A DNA stretch of 64,000 bases. Source: SXXK01 sp038214195 (lineage in GTDB: Bacteria > Planctomycetota > Planctomycetia > Planctomycetales > Planctomycetaceae). Below the pieces are notes generated by a model, which did no database searches, had not been told where the DNA came from, and saw nothing but the letters and a program-made list of their open reading frames with translations. A program made the position numbers and the translations under genes. This document shows, piece by piece, positions 36,620-44,305 of the stretch. The DNA lies in NCBI GenBank assembly GCA_038214195.1, contig JBBQSE010000002.1, positions 12,835 to 76,834 of the forward strand, written 5' to 3'. The number at the start of each line of letters is the position of its first letter. The first letter of the stretch is position 1.

Positions 36620-37452
36620 TGACGGATGTAAATAACGAAACAAACAAGCAAGCCGTCCGACTGATCAACGATTTCCAGGAGATCAGCTTCGTCACAATCG
36701 CCGCAATAATTGTGGGGACGTGGTTTGCAATCTGGATTGTCCGCAAAGCGCTGCCGTTTTTGGCGGAGCGTGGTCCCAGTCAGATGAGGCTTTATCTGCT
36801 GGGCGCGGTGCCGATCATTCGCCTGTTGCTCATGACGCTGGCAGTGCTTTGGATTTTTCCGATCATCTTCAACGTCACGTTTCAGAACTTTTTTATCATC
36901 GCCAGTGGTGCCAGCGTCGCGGTCGGATTTGCGTTTAAAGACTATGTGAGCAGTCTGATTGCGGGCGTTGTCGCCATTTTTGAGCGTCCCTACCGCCCCG
37001 GCGACTGGGTTGAAATCGATGGCGATTATGGCGAAGTTCGTTCCGTGGGACTGCGAGCGATTCGAGTGCGGACAGCGGCAGACAACACGATTACCATTCC
37101 GCATGTTCGGATGTGGGACAACAATATCTCGAATTCCAACGACGGTTCCCGCACGCTGATGTGCGTCGCCCATTTTTATGTGGCACCTGATCACAACGCC
37201 GCTAAACTGCGGTCCGCGCTCCACGACGTCGCACTGACCAGCGCCTATCTTGAATACGCGAAGCCAGTGGCCGTCATGCTGGCTCAGGAACCGTGGGGCA
37301 CGCATTACCAGATCAAGGCCTATCCGTTCGATCTGCGCGACCAGTTTGAATTCATCAGCGATCTGACGGTGCGGGGGAAAGCGGTGATCGCGACTCTCGG
37401 AGCGTCTGAGGTCACCGCGCCGGCCGCCGTCTCACGAGACGTCGCCCGCTGA
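36619..37452 (+). CDS. MscS family mechanosensitive ion channel
   Basis: A 277-residue small-conductance-type channel. Three membrane spans are predicted at about 21-45, 58-84 and 92-115; the third is the pore-lining helix (FFIIASGASVAVGFAFKDYV), followed by the family segment AIFERPYRPGDWVEIDGDYG and the beta domain (VRSVGLRAIRVRTAADNTIT, IPHVRMWDNNISN). It would release solutes under membrane tension. The ATG overlaps the stop codon of the preceding AAA-like gene (TAATG). Downstream the next gene is convergent. Confidence 0.93.
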   Translation: MTDVNNETNKQAVRLINDFQEISFVTIAAIIVGTWFAIWIVRKALPFLAERGPSQMRLYLLGAVPIIRLLLMTLAVLWIFPIIFNVTFQNFFIIASGASVAVGFAFKDYVSSLIAGVVAIFERPYRPGDWVEIDGDYGEVRSVGLRAIRVRTAADNTITIPHVRMWDNNISNSNDGSRTLMCVAHFYVAPDHNAAKLRSALHDVALTSAYLEYAKPVAVMLAQEPWGTHYQIKAYPFDLRDQFEFISDLTVRGKAVIATLGASEVTAPAAVSRDVAR

Positions 37453-37523
37453 GTTTTGATTGATCGACGGCACAAATTGCTGAGAAATTCCGCCGCCGCA
37501 GTAACCATCTTGCGAAAGATGCC

Positions 37524-38114
37524 CTAAGTCTTCCTGACCACCATCTGATATCCGATGTGAATGATCTGCAGACGCTCCGCGAAAATATTAATGAACGAGT
37601 CGATCGCAATCTTGGGCCGGTGCATGGCGAATGTTGGATGCCCCCAAAGGTAGTCATCAAAAATCAACACGCCGCCCGGCTTTAGCAGTCCAAACGTCAT
37701 ACAGGCATCGGTCAGCGAATCCCATGCCGTGTGCGATCCGTCGATGTAGGCAAAGTCGAACGAGTTCTCGTGCTTTGACGCAATCAATTCAGCAAGGCGG
37801 TGATACGACGTTCCCTTGAGCGGCGTCACCTGTCGCCCTGGCATTCTAGTCTGGGCAATTTTCACATTGCGCAGGAACCGCCCCTCGCTGCCCTCAACGA
37901 CGTCATCCGTGTGTTCTTCGCCGCCCTGCCATGTGTCGATGCAAAACAGGCTGCTGTCCATGGGCATCGCGTGCTCCATCAGCCACACGGCACTACGCCC
38001 TTCGAATGATCCGATTTCCAGAAACTTGCGCCGCTCGGGAATCAGCGGCATGATCTCCCGCCATTTTGCCTCGTTGTCCGTAAACCAATCCTGCGTGAAT
38101 TCATAATCTTCCAA
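37524..38114 (-). CDS. Class I SAM-dependent methyltransferase (Methyltransf_24 type)
   Basis: A 196-residue methyltransferase-fold protein. The SAM-binding glycine motif is LEIGSFEGRSAVWL (residues ~32-45), with acidic Asp of motif II in LFCIDTWQGG and the characteristic FDFAYIDGSHTAWDSLTDAC near 120-140, then KPGGVLIFDDYLWGHP. The pattern suits the family found with O-antigen or glycan modification genes, though no such genes are adjacent. ATG 38114 gives the whole domain; the preceding ~380 bases hold no supportable gene. Confidence 0.9.
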   Translation of the reverse strand: MEDYEFTQDWFTDNEAKWREIMPLIPERRKFLEIGSFEGRSAVWLMEHAMPMDSSLFCIDTWQGGEEHTDDVVEGSEGRFLRNVKIAQTRMPGRQVTPLKGTSYHRLAELIASKHENSFDFAYIDGSHTAWDSLTDACMTFGLLKPGGVLIFDDYLWGHPTFAMHRPKIAIDSFINIFAERLQIIHIGYQMVVRKT

Positions 38115-38429
38115 AGTAATAAGTCCACAGACTGCTGCGAGTTTAGCTCACTCGAATGCACAACGTCGCAAGGAAATCGCCAATCAGCCGAAGAGTCACC
38201 AACAAAGAAAGCCTTCAGAATCCCGCGATGACGCAGAAAAATCAAGGCTTCGTGAGCGGAGAATCAGAGATTCGGACAAAGGTGCCGTAGCGGCTTCTCA
38301 GGTATTCAAGACGCGACACCAGATCCGTCACGCGAGGACGGCCTCGGTCGTGTTGGGCAAATCACATTCAGTTCAGCGTGAAGATCCACAGGTTCGCGGG
38401 CAAGGCCATCGAAACGGACAGCCTGAAGA

Positions 38430-38460
38430 ATCGCCCATCGACGACACGCCGATGGGCGAT
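38430..38460 (-). terminator. Inverted repeat, possible terminator for the Gly/His-rich protein gene
   Basis: Perfect 11-base arms ATCGCCCATCG and CGATGGGCGAT with a 9-base loop, 33 bases after the stop of the gene at 38493-38864. There is no clear U-tract, so function as an intrinsic terminator is uncertain. The rest of 38115-38429 shows nothing. Confidence 0.5.
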
Positions 38461-38492
38461 GAGGAAAAGATGAATCATGACCACTTGTTTGA

Positions 38493-38864
38493 TCAGTGAC
38501 GGATACGATCCCAGTGACCTGTGCGATGCAGGTCATAATGACCGGGAATATAGTCCAGGTGACCACGATGCGGAACGGCTCTCGGGCCGTGATAGTCGAG
38601 ATGGCTTGTGTCGTGCCAAGCTCGATGCGTATGACCTCCATAGGCTGGATAGCCACCATATCCCTGAAACTGATTGAACCCGGATCCGTAGGACCGATAC
38701 CCGCCAAAGTTTCCGTAGCCGACGGAAACCGAAAGTCTCGGCGACGAGTATCCGCCACCATGACCATAACCGGTTCTAAATCGATGATGCTGAGCCGACG
38801 CATCACTGGAACCAACAACACTCAGTGCCAACACAGCACTGGCTGCACACAGCAGACTCTTCAT
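38493..38864 (-). CDS. Small secreted Gly/Tyr/His-rich protein
   Basis: A 123-residue exported protein. MKSLLCAASAVLALSVVGSS, cut near residue 25 after ASA, is a good signal peptide. The mature chain is low-complexity, rich in Gly, Tyr, Ser and His (GYGHGGGYSSPRLSVSVGYG, GFNQFQGYGGYPAYGG), ending in a His/Asp/Tyr-rich tail (HRGHLDYIPGHYDLHRTGHW). Such proteins are common in planctomycetes; a cell-surface or metal-binding role is possible but unproven. ATG 38864 follows AAGGAGTAGAG, a strong ribosome binding site, which rules out the longer frame to 39059. Confidence 0.85.
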   Translation of the reverse strand: MKSLLCAASAVLALSVVGSSDASAQHHRFRTGYGHGGGYSSPRLSVSVGYGNFGGYRSYGSGFNQFQGYGGYPAYGGHTHRAWHDTSHLDYHGPRAVPHRGHLDYIPGHYDLHRTGHWDRIRH

Positions 38865-39093
38865 TTCTCTACTCCTTGTTTCTGAAAGGGAAGAAACCGT
38901 GGAAATGAACACCTGCCGAAAATCCGTCGCGCATTTTGTGCCAAAGCTGCAAGATTCTGCGATATGTTCATGGATGCGGTATTTGCTGCATGAGTTCGAT
39001 CGGCGAACCTCAGGATTGTTGCGCATCGGACAACAAGTGTCGTCGGTTTGATGTAACATCCATCATCCTACAGTCGCTCCGGCTGCGAAAAAC

Positions 39094-39203
39094 TGCTAAG
39101 CATCGAGCGGAAAATAAGTGTTGTCTTTCGCTCCACGAAAGTTGCGAATACGCTGCTTTCGCGGAGCGAAAGGCGACTCTAAAAAGCCGTGCGATGCTAA
39201 GCC
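39094..39203. repeat. Nested inverted repeat, R2-related
   Basis: Outer arms GCTAAGCATCG (39094 on) and CGATGCTAAGC (to ~39202) resemble the R2 terminal repeats. Inner arms CTTTCGCTCCACGAAAG and CTTTCGCGGAGCGAAAG differ by one base when paired and are each nearly palindromic. The interior differs from R2 copies 1-3, so it may be a different element using the same ends. It lies in a ~490-base gap (38865-39354) otherwise without visible features. Confidence 0.72.
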
Positions 39204-39354
39204 CTTTTGGGGAAAGTTGGCGAACAGGCCCTGCACTTTGGGCCGACGAGAGACTGTCTAAAACGACGGAAAGAGCGACTCGGCAAGTGAATCTGATTTG
39301 CGGCACTGTTATCCTTCGCCTCGAATTTCAGAATCTCCAGAATGAAGGACTGTG

Positions 39355-40278
39355 ATGCAAACCTCTGCTTTTCGCCCCGAACAATTTCGAAGTTCTGTGC
39401 TGGCGGTGCCTCCGCTTGCGCGAGACGCCAGTGAAAAAATCTGTCCGACCGAAAATGCGAAACTTGTGCGACACATAGAGTCGGGAGGCGTTTCGATGCT
39501 GCTGTATGGCGGCAATGCGAACCTGTACCACGTGCGACCGTCCGAGTATGCCGCGATGCTCGAAATTCTGGAGGCCGTTGCCGGAAAAGAGACACTGGTG
39601 ATTCCGTCCGTTGGTCCGTCTTATGGGTTGATGATGGATCAGGCGGAGATGTTGAAAGGCACGCGCTATCCCACGGCGATGGTTCTCCCCACGAAGGCTG
39701 TCATGACAGAGGCCGGGCTGATGAACGGGTTCCGGCGATTTGTGGAAGCCTACGGCCGTCCTGCTGTGCTCTACATCAAGGAAGAAGGTTACATCAGTCC
39801 GGAAGGCGCGGCAGAACTGGTCAAAGACGGACTGGTATCGTTTATCAAGTATGCGATCGTTCGCCAGGATCCGGCAGAAGACGATTTCCTTAGCCGTCTG
39901 GTTACAATGGTCGATCCGCAGTTGATCTGCAGCGGGATTGGCGAACAGCCAGCGATGATTCATCTGACGAAGTTTCGGCTGAACGGCTACACGTCCGGCT
40001 GCGTCTGCGTAAATCCGGCTTTGTCGCAGCGGATGCTGGCGGCCATTATCGCAAAGGACTACGACCTGGCGGAAAAGATTCGCCGAGTCTTTTTGCCGCT
40101 GGAAGACTTGCGAAACGAAATCAATCCGATTCGCGTCCTGCACGAAGCAGTGCAGCTCAGCGGCATCGCAAAGACCGGTCGGCATCTGCCATTACTGTCG
40201 GGGATTGCAGAATCGGCGGCGGACCGCGTGCGACAGGCCGCGAATCAGTTGCTGGCTGTCAATGCTGGCGGCGTTTGA
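39355..40278 (+). CDS. DapA-like (dihydrodipicolinate synthase superfamily) aldolase/lyase
   Basis: A 307-residue TIM-barrel Schiff-base aldolase-like protein. The N-terminal region has VLAVPPLARDASEKIC and GGVSMLLYGGNANLYHV (cf. the GTTGE loop of DapA, here GGNAN), PSVGPSYG, and the active-site pair Tyr140 (VLYIKEEGY) and Lys165 (FIKYAIV), the expected Schiff-base lysine. The C-terminal part is less conserved. It probably cleaves or forms a 2-keto acid adduct, but the altered substrate loop argues against true DapA. Start is ATG 39355 directly after an in-frame GTG at 39352. Confidence 0.87.
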   Translation: MQTSAFRPEQFRSSVLAVPPLARDASEKICPTENAKLVRHIESGGVSMLLYGGNANLYHVRPSEYAAMLEILEAVAGKETLVIPSVGPSYGLMMDQAEMLKGTRYPTAMVLPTKAVMTEAGLMNGFRRFVEAYGRPAVLYIKEEGYISPEGAAELVKDGLVSFIKYAIVRQDPAEDDFLSRLVTMVDPQLICSGIGEQPAMIHLTKFRLNGYTSGCVCVNPALSQRMLAAIIAKDYDLAEKIRRVFLPLEDLRNEINPIRVLHEAVQLSGIAKTGRHLPLLSGIAESAADRVRQAANQLLAVNAGGV

Positions 40279-40324
40279 AGCTCTGCCGCCTGAACGACCG
40301 TAGCCGGATTCGTCAAAATTTCCG

Positions 40325-41260
40325 CTACTTGCCGGTCGTACTCACAAACTGCTCAAATGCCTCAACGACGTTCGCTTCTTTTGTGTCGCCGTCGTGAATA
40401 AACATGCCATAGCGAATTCGCAGCGATTCATTTTTTTTCAGATGCACGGGAGCCGTTTCTTCAACGTCGTTGGTGTAGGCGTGGGCTCCAAACGGGCTAA
40501 TTGAGAAGAGTCCATAGTCACGAACATGATACCTTGACGGCCGAAAATTGGACGGACAATCCATAATCGTCACTCCCACTGTTTTTCCATCCACCGTACC
40601 GCAATAATCGATCCACGGAAACGGTTTTCCCCAGCAGTTCTTCGTCGTTTCCGTGCCATCGCTGGCGACGACATGACCGCCGTTCTTTTCCTTCATCGAC
40701 GGTGCGACACGAATGCCGAACATGCCTTCCTTGGTGTCTTCGAACGTCGCGTCCACATGCGATGCCGTGAAGGTCATTTCATAAACCACCAGTCGATTGG
40801 CGTGGATTGTGATCACCGCTTTTTCAGTCACTTGCGGGACCCCAGTTTCGGGATGCCGCCATTCGTTGACGGCTTCAAAGACGCCGATCGGACCACCGGA
40901 CTCAATCACTCGGAGCGAGACGTTCCGAATGGGGCCGTCTTCTTTCCAGAATTTGATGCCGTTGACCTCATCGACGGAATTCCAAATTCCCTTGTGATGG
41001 GGATGATCCGCATCTGAAGCGTCGTTCAGCGCGCGGTTGACCTCCACGCCGGATTGTGTCTTCACCGGCATGAAAAACGGTTTCGGCAGCTCCGGCGAAA
41101 CCTGGTAGGCTGTAAACATCTGGCCATCGATTGTGATTTTCAGGGCGGACTCGGTGGATTCGAACTCAACCTTTTCACCAGCGAAAGCCGGGGACACAGA
41201 TTGGAAAAACAGAGCAGCGAAAAATAATGAGGCCGACAAGATGCCACAGTGGAGTTTCAT
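40325..41260 (-). CDS. DUF6807 (PmoA-annotated) secreted protein
   Basis: A 311-residue exported protein of the DUF6807 family, often annotated as PmoA because of name transfer, but unrelated to particulate methane monooxygenase. The signal peptide is MKLHCGILSASLFFAALFFQ to about residue 27. Signatures are DADHPHHKGIWNSVDEVNG (His-rich motif) and WIDYCGTVDGKTVGVTIMDC, then PSNFRPSRYHVRDYGLFSIS and an end typical of the family. Beta-sandwich fold probable; function unknown, often encoded near sugar-oxidoreductase genes in planctomycetes. No co-directional neighbours here. Confidence 0.9.
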   Translation of the reverse strand: MKLHCGILSASLFFAALFFQSVSPAFAGEKVEFESTESALKITIDGQMFTAYQVSPELPKPFFMPVKTQSGVEVNRALNDASDADHPHHKGIWNSVDEVNGIKFWKEDGPIRNVSLRVIESGGPIGVFEAVNEWRHPETGVPQVTEKAVITIHANRLVVYEMTFTASHVDATFEDTKEGMFGIRVAPSMKEKNGGHVVASDGTETTKNCWGKPFPWIDYCGTVDGKTVGVTIMDCPSNFRPSRYHVRDYGLFSISPFGAHAYTNDVEETAPVHLKKNESLRIRYGMFIHDGDTKEANVVEAFEQFVSTTGK

Positions 41261-41509
41261 GGACGGGACTCCCGGATGAGGATGAAGAGTTGGCGGGACG
41301 TGGAGCCAGTTAGTCTGACAGATGCTAACGGGACAACGGCCACATCGCCACAGAACCAGCCCAGGCGAAAGTCAGACTTTTGCCGCAAAAGCAAAAATTC
41401 GCCATTTCTCACGCCAAAGTGCGATAGAATGCGTGCCAGGCGACGAATGTGCAAAGTCACGTTCTTGGCTTGATGCAGAAGTTTTGGATTTTAAAGGATA
41501 CTAAAGAGC

Positions 41510-42928
41510 ATGAAGACAGAGGAAGTCAGCGAAAAATCGACCAGGCAACAGACCGCAGTCGGAAGGTCCCCGCTCTGGAAACGGCGGGCGATTGTGACCA
41601 CATCCGTCGTGCTTTCCATCCTGGCGACCGGTATCGGAGTCGCCCCGATCATCCTGACCGCAACATCGCAGCGAAATCGAATGCTGCAATCGTCGATCGG
41701 AAATGCAGAACTCACCGCAACTGCGGAGTCTGCGACAGGTGGCTGGTTCGCGCCGCTTGTATTTCGCGACGTCCGTCTGACGGACGCCGACGAACGGTTT
41801 GTCTGGACCGTCAAAGAGATGCAGACGTCCAAAGGCATGCTTTCGTTCCTGACCGACCCGGTTCATGTCGAGCAAGTTCGGATTGTCGGCTCGTCCCTGA
41901 CGGTCAAGCTGGATAAAGACGGGCGGTGGCCACTTCATGTGAAACCCCGGACATCAAAGAATGAGCTGTCATTTCAAATTGAAAACGGCTCGCTGGCATT
42001 AATCGTCCCCTGGCGATCCGCTCCGATTGTGGAACTCGACGGACTCAACATCACAGGCAACATCGGTCCAGACGCGAATGGACAACGGATGCTCAACATC
42101 GATCCGATTCAGGTCTTCGACCACGCGCCAATTTCCGAGTCGCACACACAGCAAAATCTGGCCCTGATCGCGCCGGTGCTGTCGCAGTCCACGACGCTGA
42201 AAGGGACTGCCTCGGTGTGGCTCGATGCGATCCACCTGCCGTTGCAGGGCGAACCTGCTGAAGGATCTGTGATATCTGATCAGCCGCAGATTTCCATCCG
42301 GGGGCGTGCGGAATTCCATAGCCTTGAAGCGCGCCTGAAGGAAACCTGGACACGGCAGATTACCGCTCTGGTTGGTCAAGTTACCGGCACGGCATTACCA
42401 GACAAAATTGAAGTGCTTGAGAACTCAACCGTCGAGTTTGCGGTCAACAACGAAGGCATCTATCATCAGGGAATGTGCTTCCTGCTGCCTCAGATCGCAC
42501 AGGAATTGACATTTACCTCGTCCGGCCTCATTCGTCTGGACGAATCGCTGGATCTGCTGCTGACTCTGAACGTTCCCAAAGTCATCCCGGTCGGTCGTCC
42601 CTTCCTCGTAATGCTGTCCCAGCTGACTGATGCACCGATGCAGCTGAAAGTGCTCGGGACGGTCTCAAAGCCGGAACTGCAGCTGCCGGAAGGAATGAAT
42701 CTGCTCGGCGAACTAACCCGGCGGATTGCTCCAGCGCAGTACACTGAAGAGGCTCCGCCAGTCACGTCGGCGGTCATCGACCTGTTTCAAAATGTCAGCA
42801 GTCAGGATCCGGAACAAAAAAAGAACGCTCTCCCCGGCAGTATCCTGAATTTGATTCGCGCGGTGGACAAGACGGCGAAGGAAAAGAAAGCCGCAAATAA
42901 GGCCGAGAAGAAAGCAGGGCGGAAGTAA
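41510..42928 (+). CDS. AsmA-like membrane-anchored protein (hypothetical)
   Basis: A 472-residue protein with a short cytoplasmic N-terminus, one membrane helix at about 28-50 (AIVTTSVVLSILATGIGVAP) and a long beta-rich extracytoplasmic part (LTATAESATGGWFAPLVFRD; VEQVRIVGSSLTVKLDKDGR). Its repeated short strands and LDGLNITGNIG-type segments resemble AsmA/TamB-like proteins that span the periplasm, but I cannot assign it firmly. The C-terminus is Lys/Ala-rich (AKEKKAANKAEKKAGRK). The stop TAA (42926-42928) is followed immediately by GGCGAGCGG, the lead-in of repeat family R4. Confidence 0.78.
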   Translation: MKTEEVSEKSTRQQTAVGRSPLWKRRAIVTTSVVLSILATGIGVAPIILTATSQRNRMLQSSIGNAELTATAESATGGWFAPLVFRDVRLTDADERFVWTVKEMQTSKGMLSFLTDPVHVEQVRIVGSSLTVKLDKDGRWPLHVKPRTSKNELSFQIENGSLALIVPWRSAPIVELDGLNITGNIGPDANGQRMLNIDPIQVFDHAPISESHTQQNLALIAPVLSQSTTLKGTASVWLDAIHLPLQGEPAEGSVISDQPQISIRGRAEFHSLEARLKETWTRQITALVGQVTGTALPDKIEVLENSTVEFAVNNEGIYHQGMCFLLPQIAQELTFTSSGLIRLDESLDLLLTLNVPKVIPVGRPFLVMLSQLTDAPMQLKVLGTVSKPELQLPEGMNLLGELTRRIAPAQYTEEAPPVTSAVIDLFQNVSSQDPEQKKNALPGSILNLIRAVDKTAKEKKAANKAEKKAGRK

Positions 42929-42998
42929 GGCGAGCGGTAGAAACGAGTCTACCAAATACGTGACCCCGCCGAAGGAATCCGACCTGAGACAGGTCGGA
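42926..42998. repeat. R4 lead-in fused to a different hairpin
   Basis: TAAGGCGAGCGGTAGAAACG matches the R4 lead-in (24969 on, 59039 on), but the hairpin that follows is a new one: arms TCCGACCTG and CAGGTCGGA (42978-42986, 42990-42998) with a 3-base loop. The TAA is the stop codon of the upstream gene. Confidence 0.8.
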
Positions 42999-43195
42999 CT
43001 ACGTTGGCAGATCTGCATCCTGCAGCATGGTCAATGGCTATCGGTCGCCGGATACTTCATGTCCGGACGCCCAGCCGCCTCACAACCAAACTCGGAGAGT
43101 TCAGGGACTCTTGAAAGGCACCGTCCGTTCACTTGTGAATTGCCTCGTGACCCGGAACAATACCGCCTTCCAACCGAATCATTCCGGAGGCAATC

Positions 43196-44215
43196 ATGGC
43201 GAATAAGCCATCAGTGATCATCAGCGCGTTTGCGGATGAATCAGCAAATCGACGCACGGCACTTGAACAAATGACGGCGCTGGCCGCGATGGGACTGCGC
43301 AACTACAGCCCGCGATTTATCGACGTGCAGGGTGACGGCAAGATTGAACACGTCACCGAACTGAGTCCGGAAAAGCTGAACACGCTGAAGCAGCTGCACG
43401 CCGAGTATGGCGTTTGCGTCACCAGCATCGGTGCCCGTGTCGGCAAGGTGAAGCTGCTGGACATCGATGACGGCTCGCACAATAAATTTGTGCCGTTTGA
43501 CGAATACATGAAGACCGAAGTCGCGCGCACGATTGCCTGCGCAACGGCACTGGAAACCAGGCTGATTCGCGGCTTTTCGTTCTATCATCCGCGCGGCACG
43601 AAACCAACGGACCATCTGGACAAAGCGGCAGATCAGATTCGCACGATTACTGAGGCGTGTGCAGAGGAAGGCCTGGTTTACGGCCTGGAAATTGAGCCGA
43701 ACCTCGTCGGCGAAACCGGGCCGCTGCTGGCCGAACTCGCAAAACGAGTAAATCATCCGTCCATGGTCCTGATCTTCGACGCTGGCAACGTGGCGGCGCA
43801 GAACAAGAACGCCATTCAGGTCTTTGAGGAATACCGGGCCACGATTCCATGGCTCGGCTGGATGCATGTCAAGGACTATCGCATCGATCCCAGTCTTGTC
43901 TGGGAAGGCGCGGTCGATGAGGATCGTCTGAAAAACTTCGTGCCGTGTACGGACGGTGATTCCGGCCATGAAATGATCTTCCGCGACCTGCGGGAAGAAT
44001 TGCCCGCCATTGAACAACGACTGCGAAAGCTCGGGATCGAAGGATTCTATCTGGAGACGGAACCGCACCTTAAAGGCGGTGGTCAGTTCGGCGGCTTCAG
44101 CGGCCCAGACGGCATGGGCGTCGCTGTCCGCGCACTCTGCTCAGCGCTCGACTATGCCGGCATTGGTTACGCCCTGCGGACGTTTGCGGACATCAGAAAT
44201 CTGCGAGGCTTCTGA
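43196..44215 (+). CDS. Sugar phosphate isomerase/epimerase (xylose isomerase-like TIM barrel)
   Basis: A 339-residue AP-endonuclease-2-type TIM barrel. It has SVIISAFADESANRRTALEQ at the start, metal-binding residues expected in VYGLEIEPNLVGETG (Glu), LIFDAGNVAAQN (Asp), GWMHVKDYRIDPS (His) and EGFYLETEPHLKGGGQFGGF (Glu). The substrate is probably a keto- or aldo-sugar. ATG 43196 lies after AGGCAATC, and GGAGG is located at about -11 (ATTCCGGAGGCAATC), a good ribosome binding site. The gene is flanked by no partner; the GH3 gene converges downstream. Confidence 0.9.
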   Translation: MANKPSVIISAFADESANRRTALEQMTALAAMGLRNYSPRFIDVQGDGKIEHVTELSPEKLNTLKQLHAEYGVCVTSIGARVGKVKLLDIDDGSHNKFVPFDEYMKTEVARTIACATALETRLIRGFSFYHPRGTKPTDHLDKAADQIRTITEACAEEGLVYGLEIEPNLVGETGPLLAELAKRVNHPSMVLIFDAGNVAAQNKNAIQVFEEYRATIPWLGWMHVKDYRIDPSLVWEGAVDEDRLKNFVPCTDGDSGHEMIFRDLREELPAIEQRLRKLGIEGFYLETEPHLKGGGQFGGFSGPDGMGVAVRALCSALDYAGIGYALRTFADIRNLRGF

Positions 44216-44305
44216 CCAAAGCCATCGGAACACTCCATGACAGCGTCAGTGCCACGCATGTGAATCATGCAGATCAGGCGACCAGCCGTTTACGTCACCA
44301 GGATT

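Noticed and set aside
40325..41260. Annotation of the DUF6807 protein as methane monooxygenase PmoA
   Set aside because: The sequence has a signal peptide and beta-rich soluble body, not the polytopic membrane protein expected of PmoA.
43241..44068. 275-codon minus-strand frame opposite the sugar isomerase
   Set aside because: Antisense composition and no recognisable domain.
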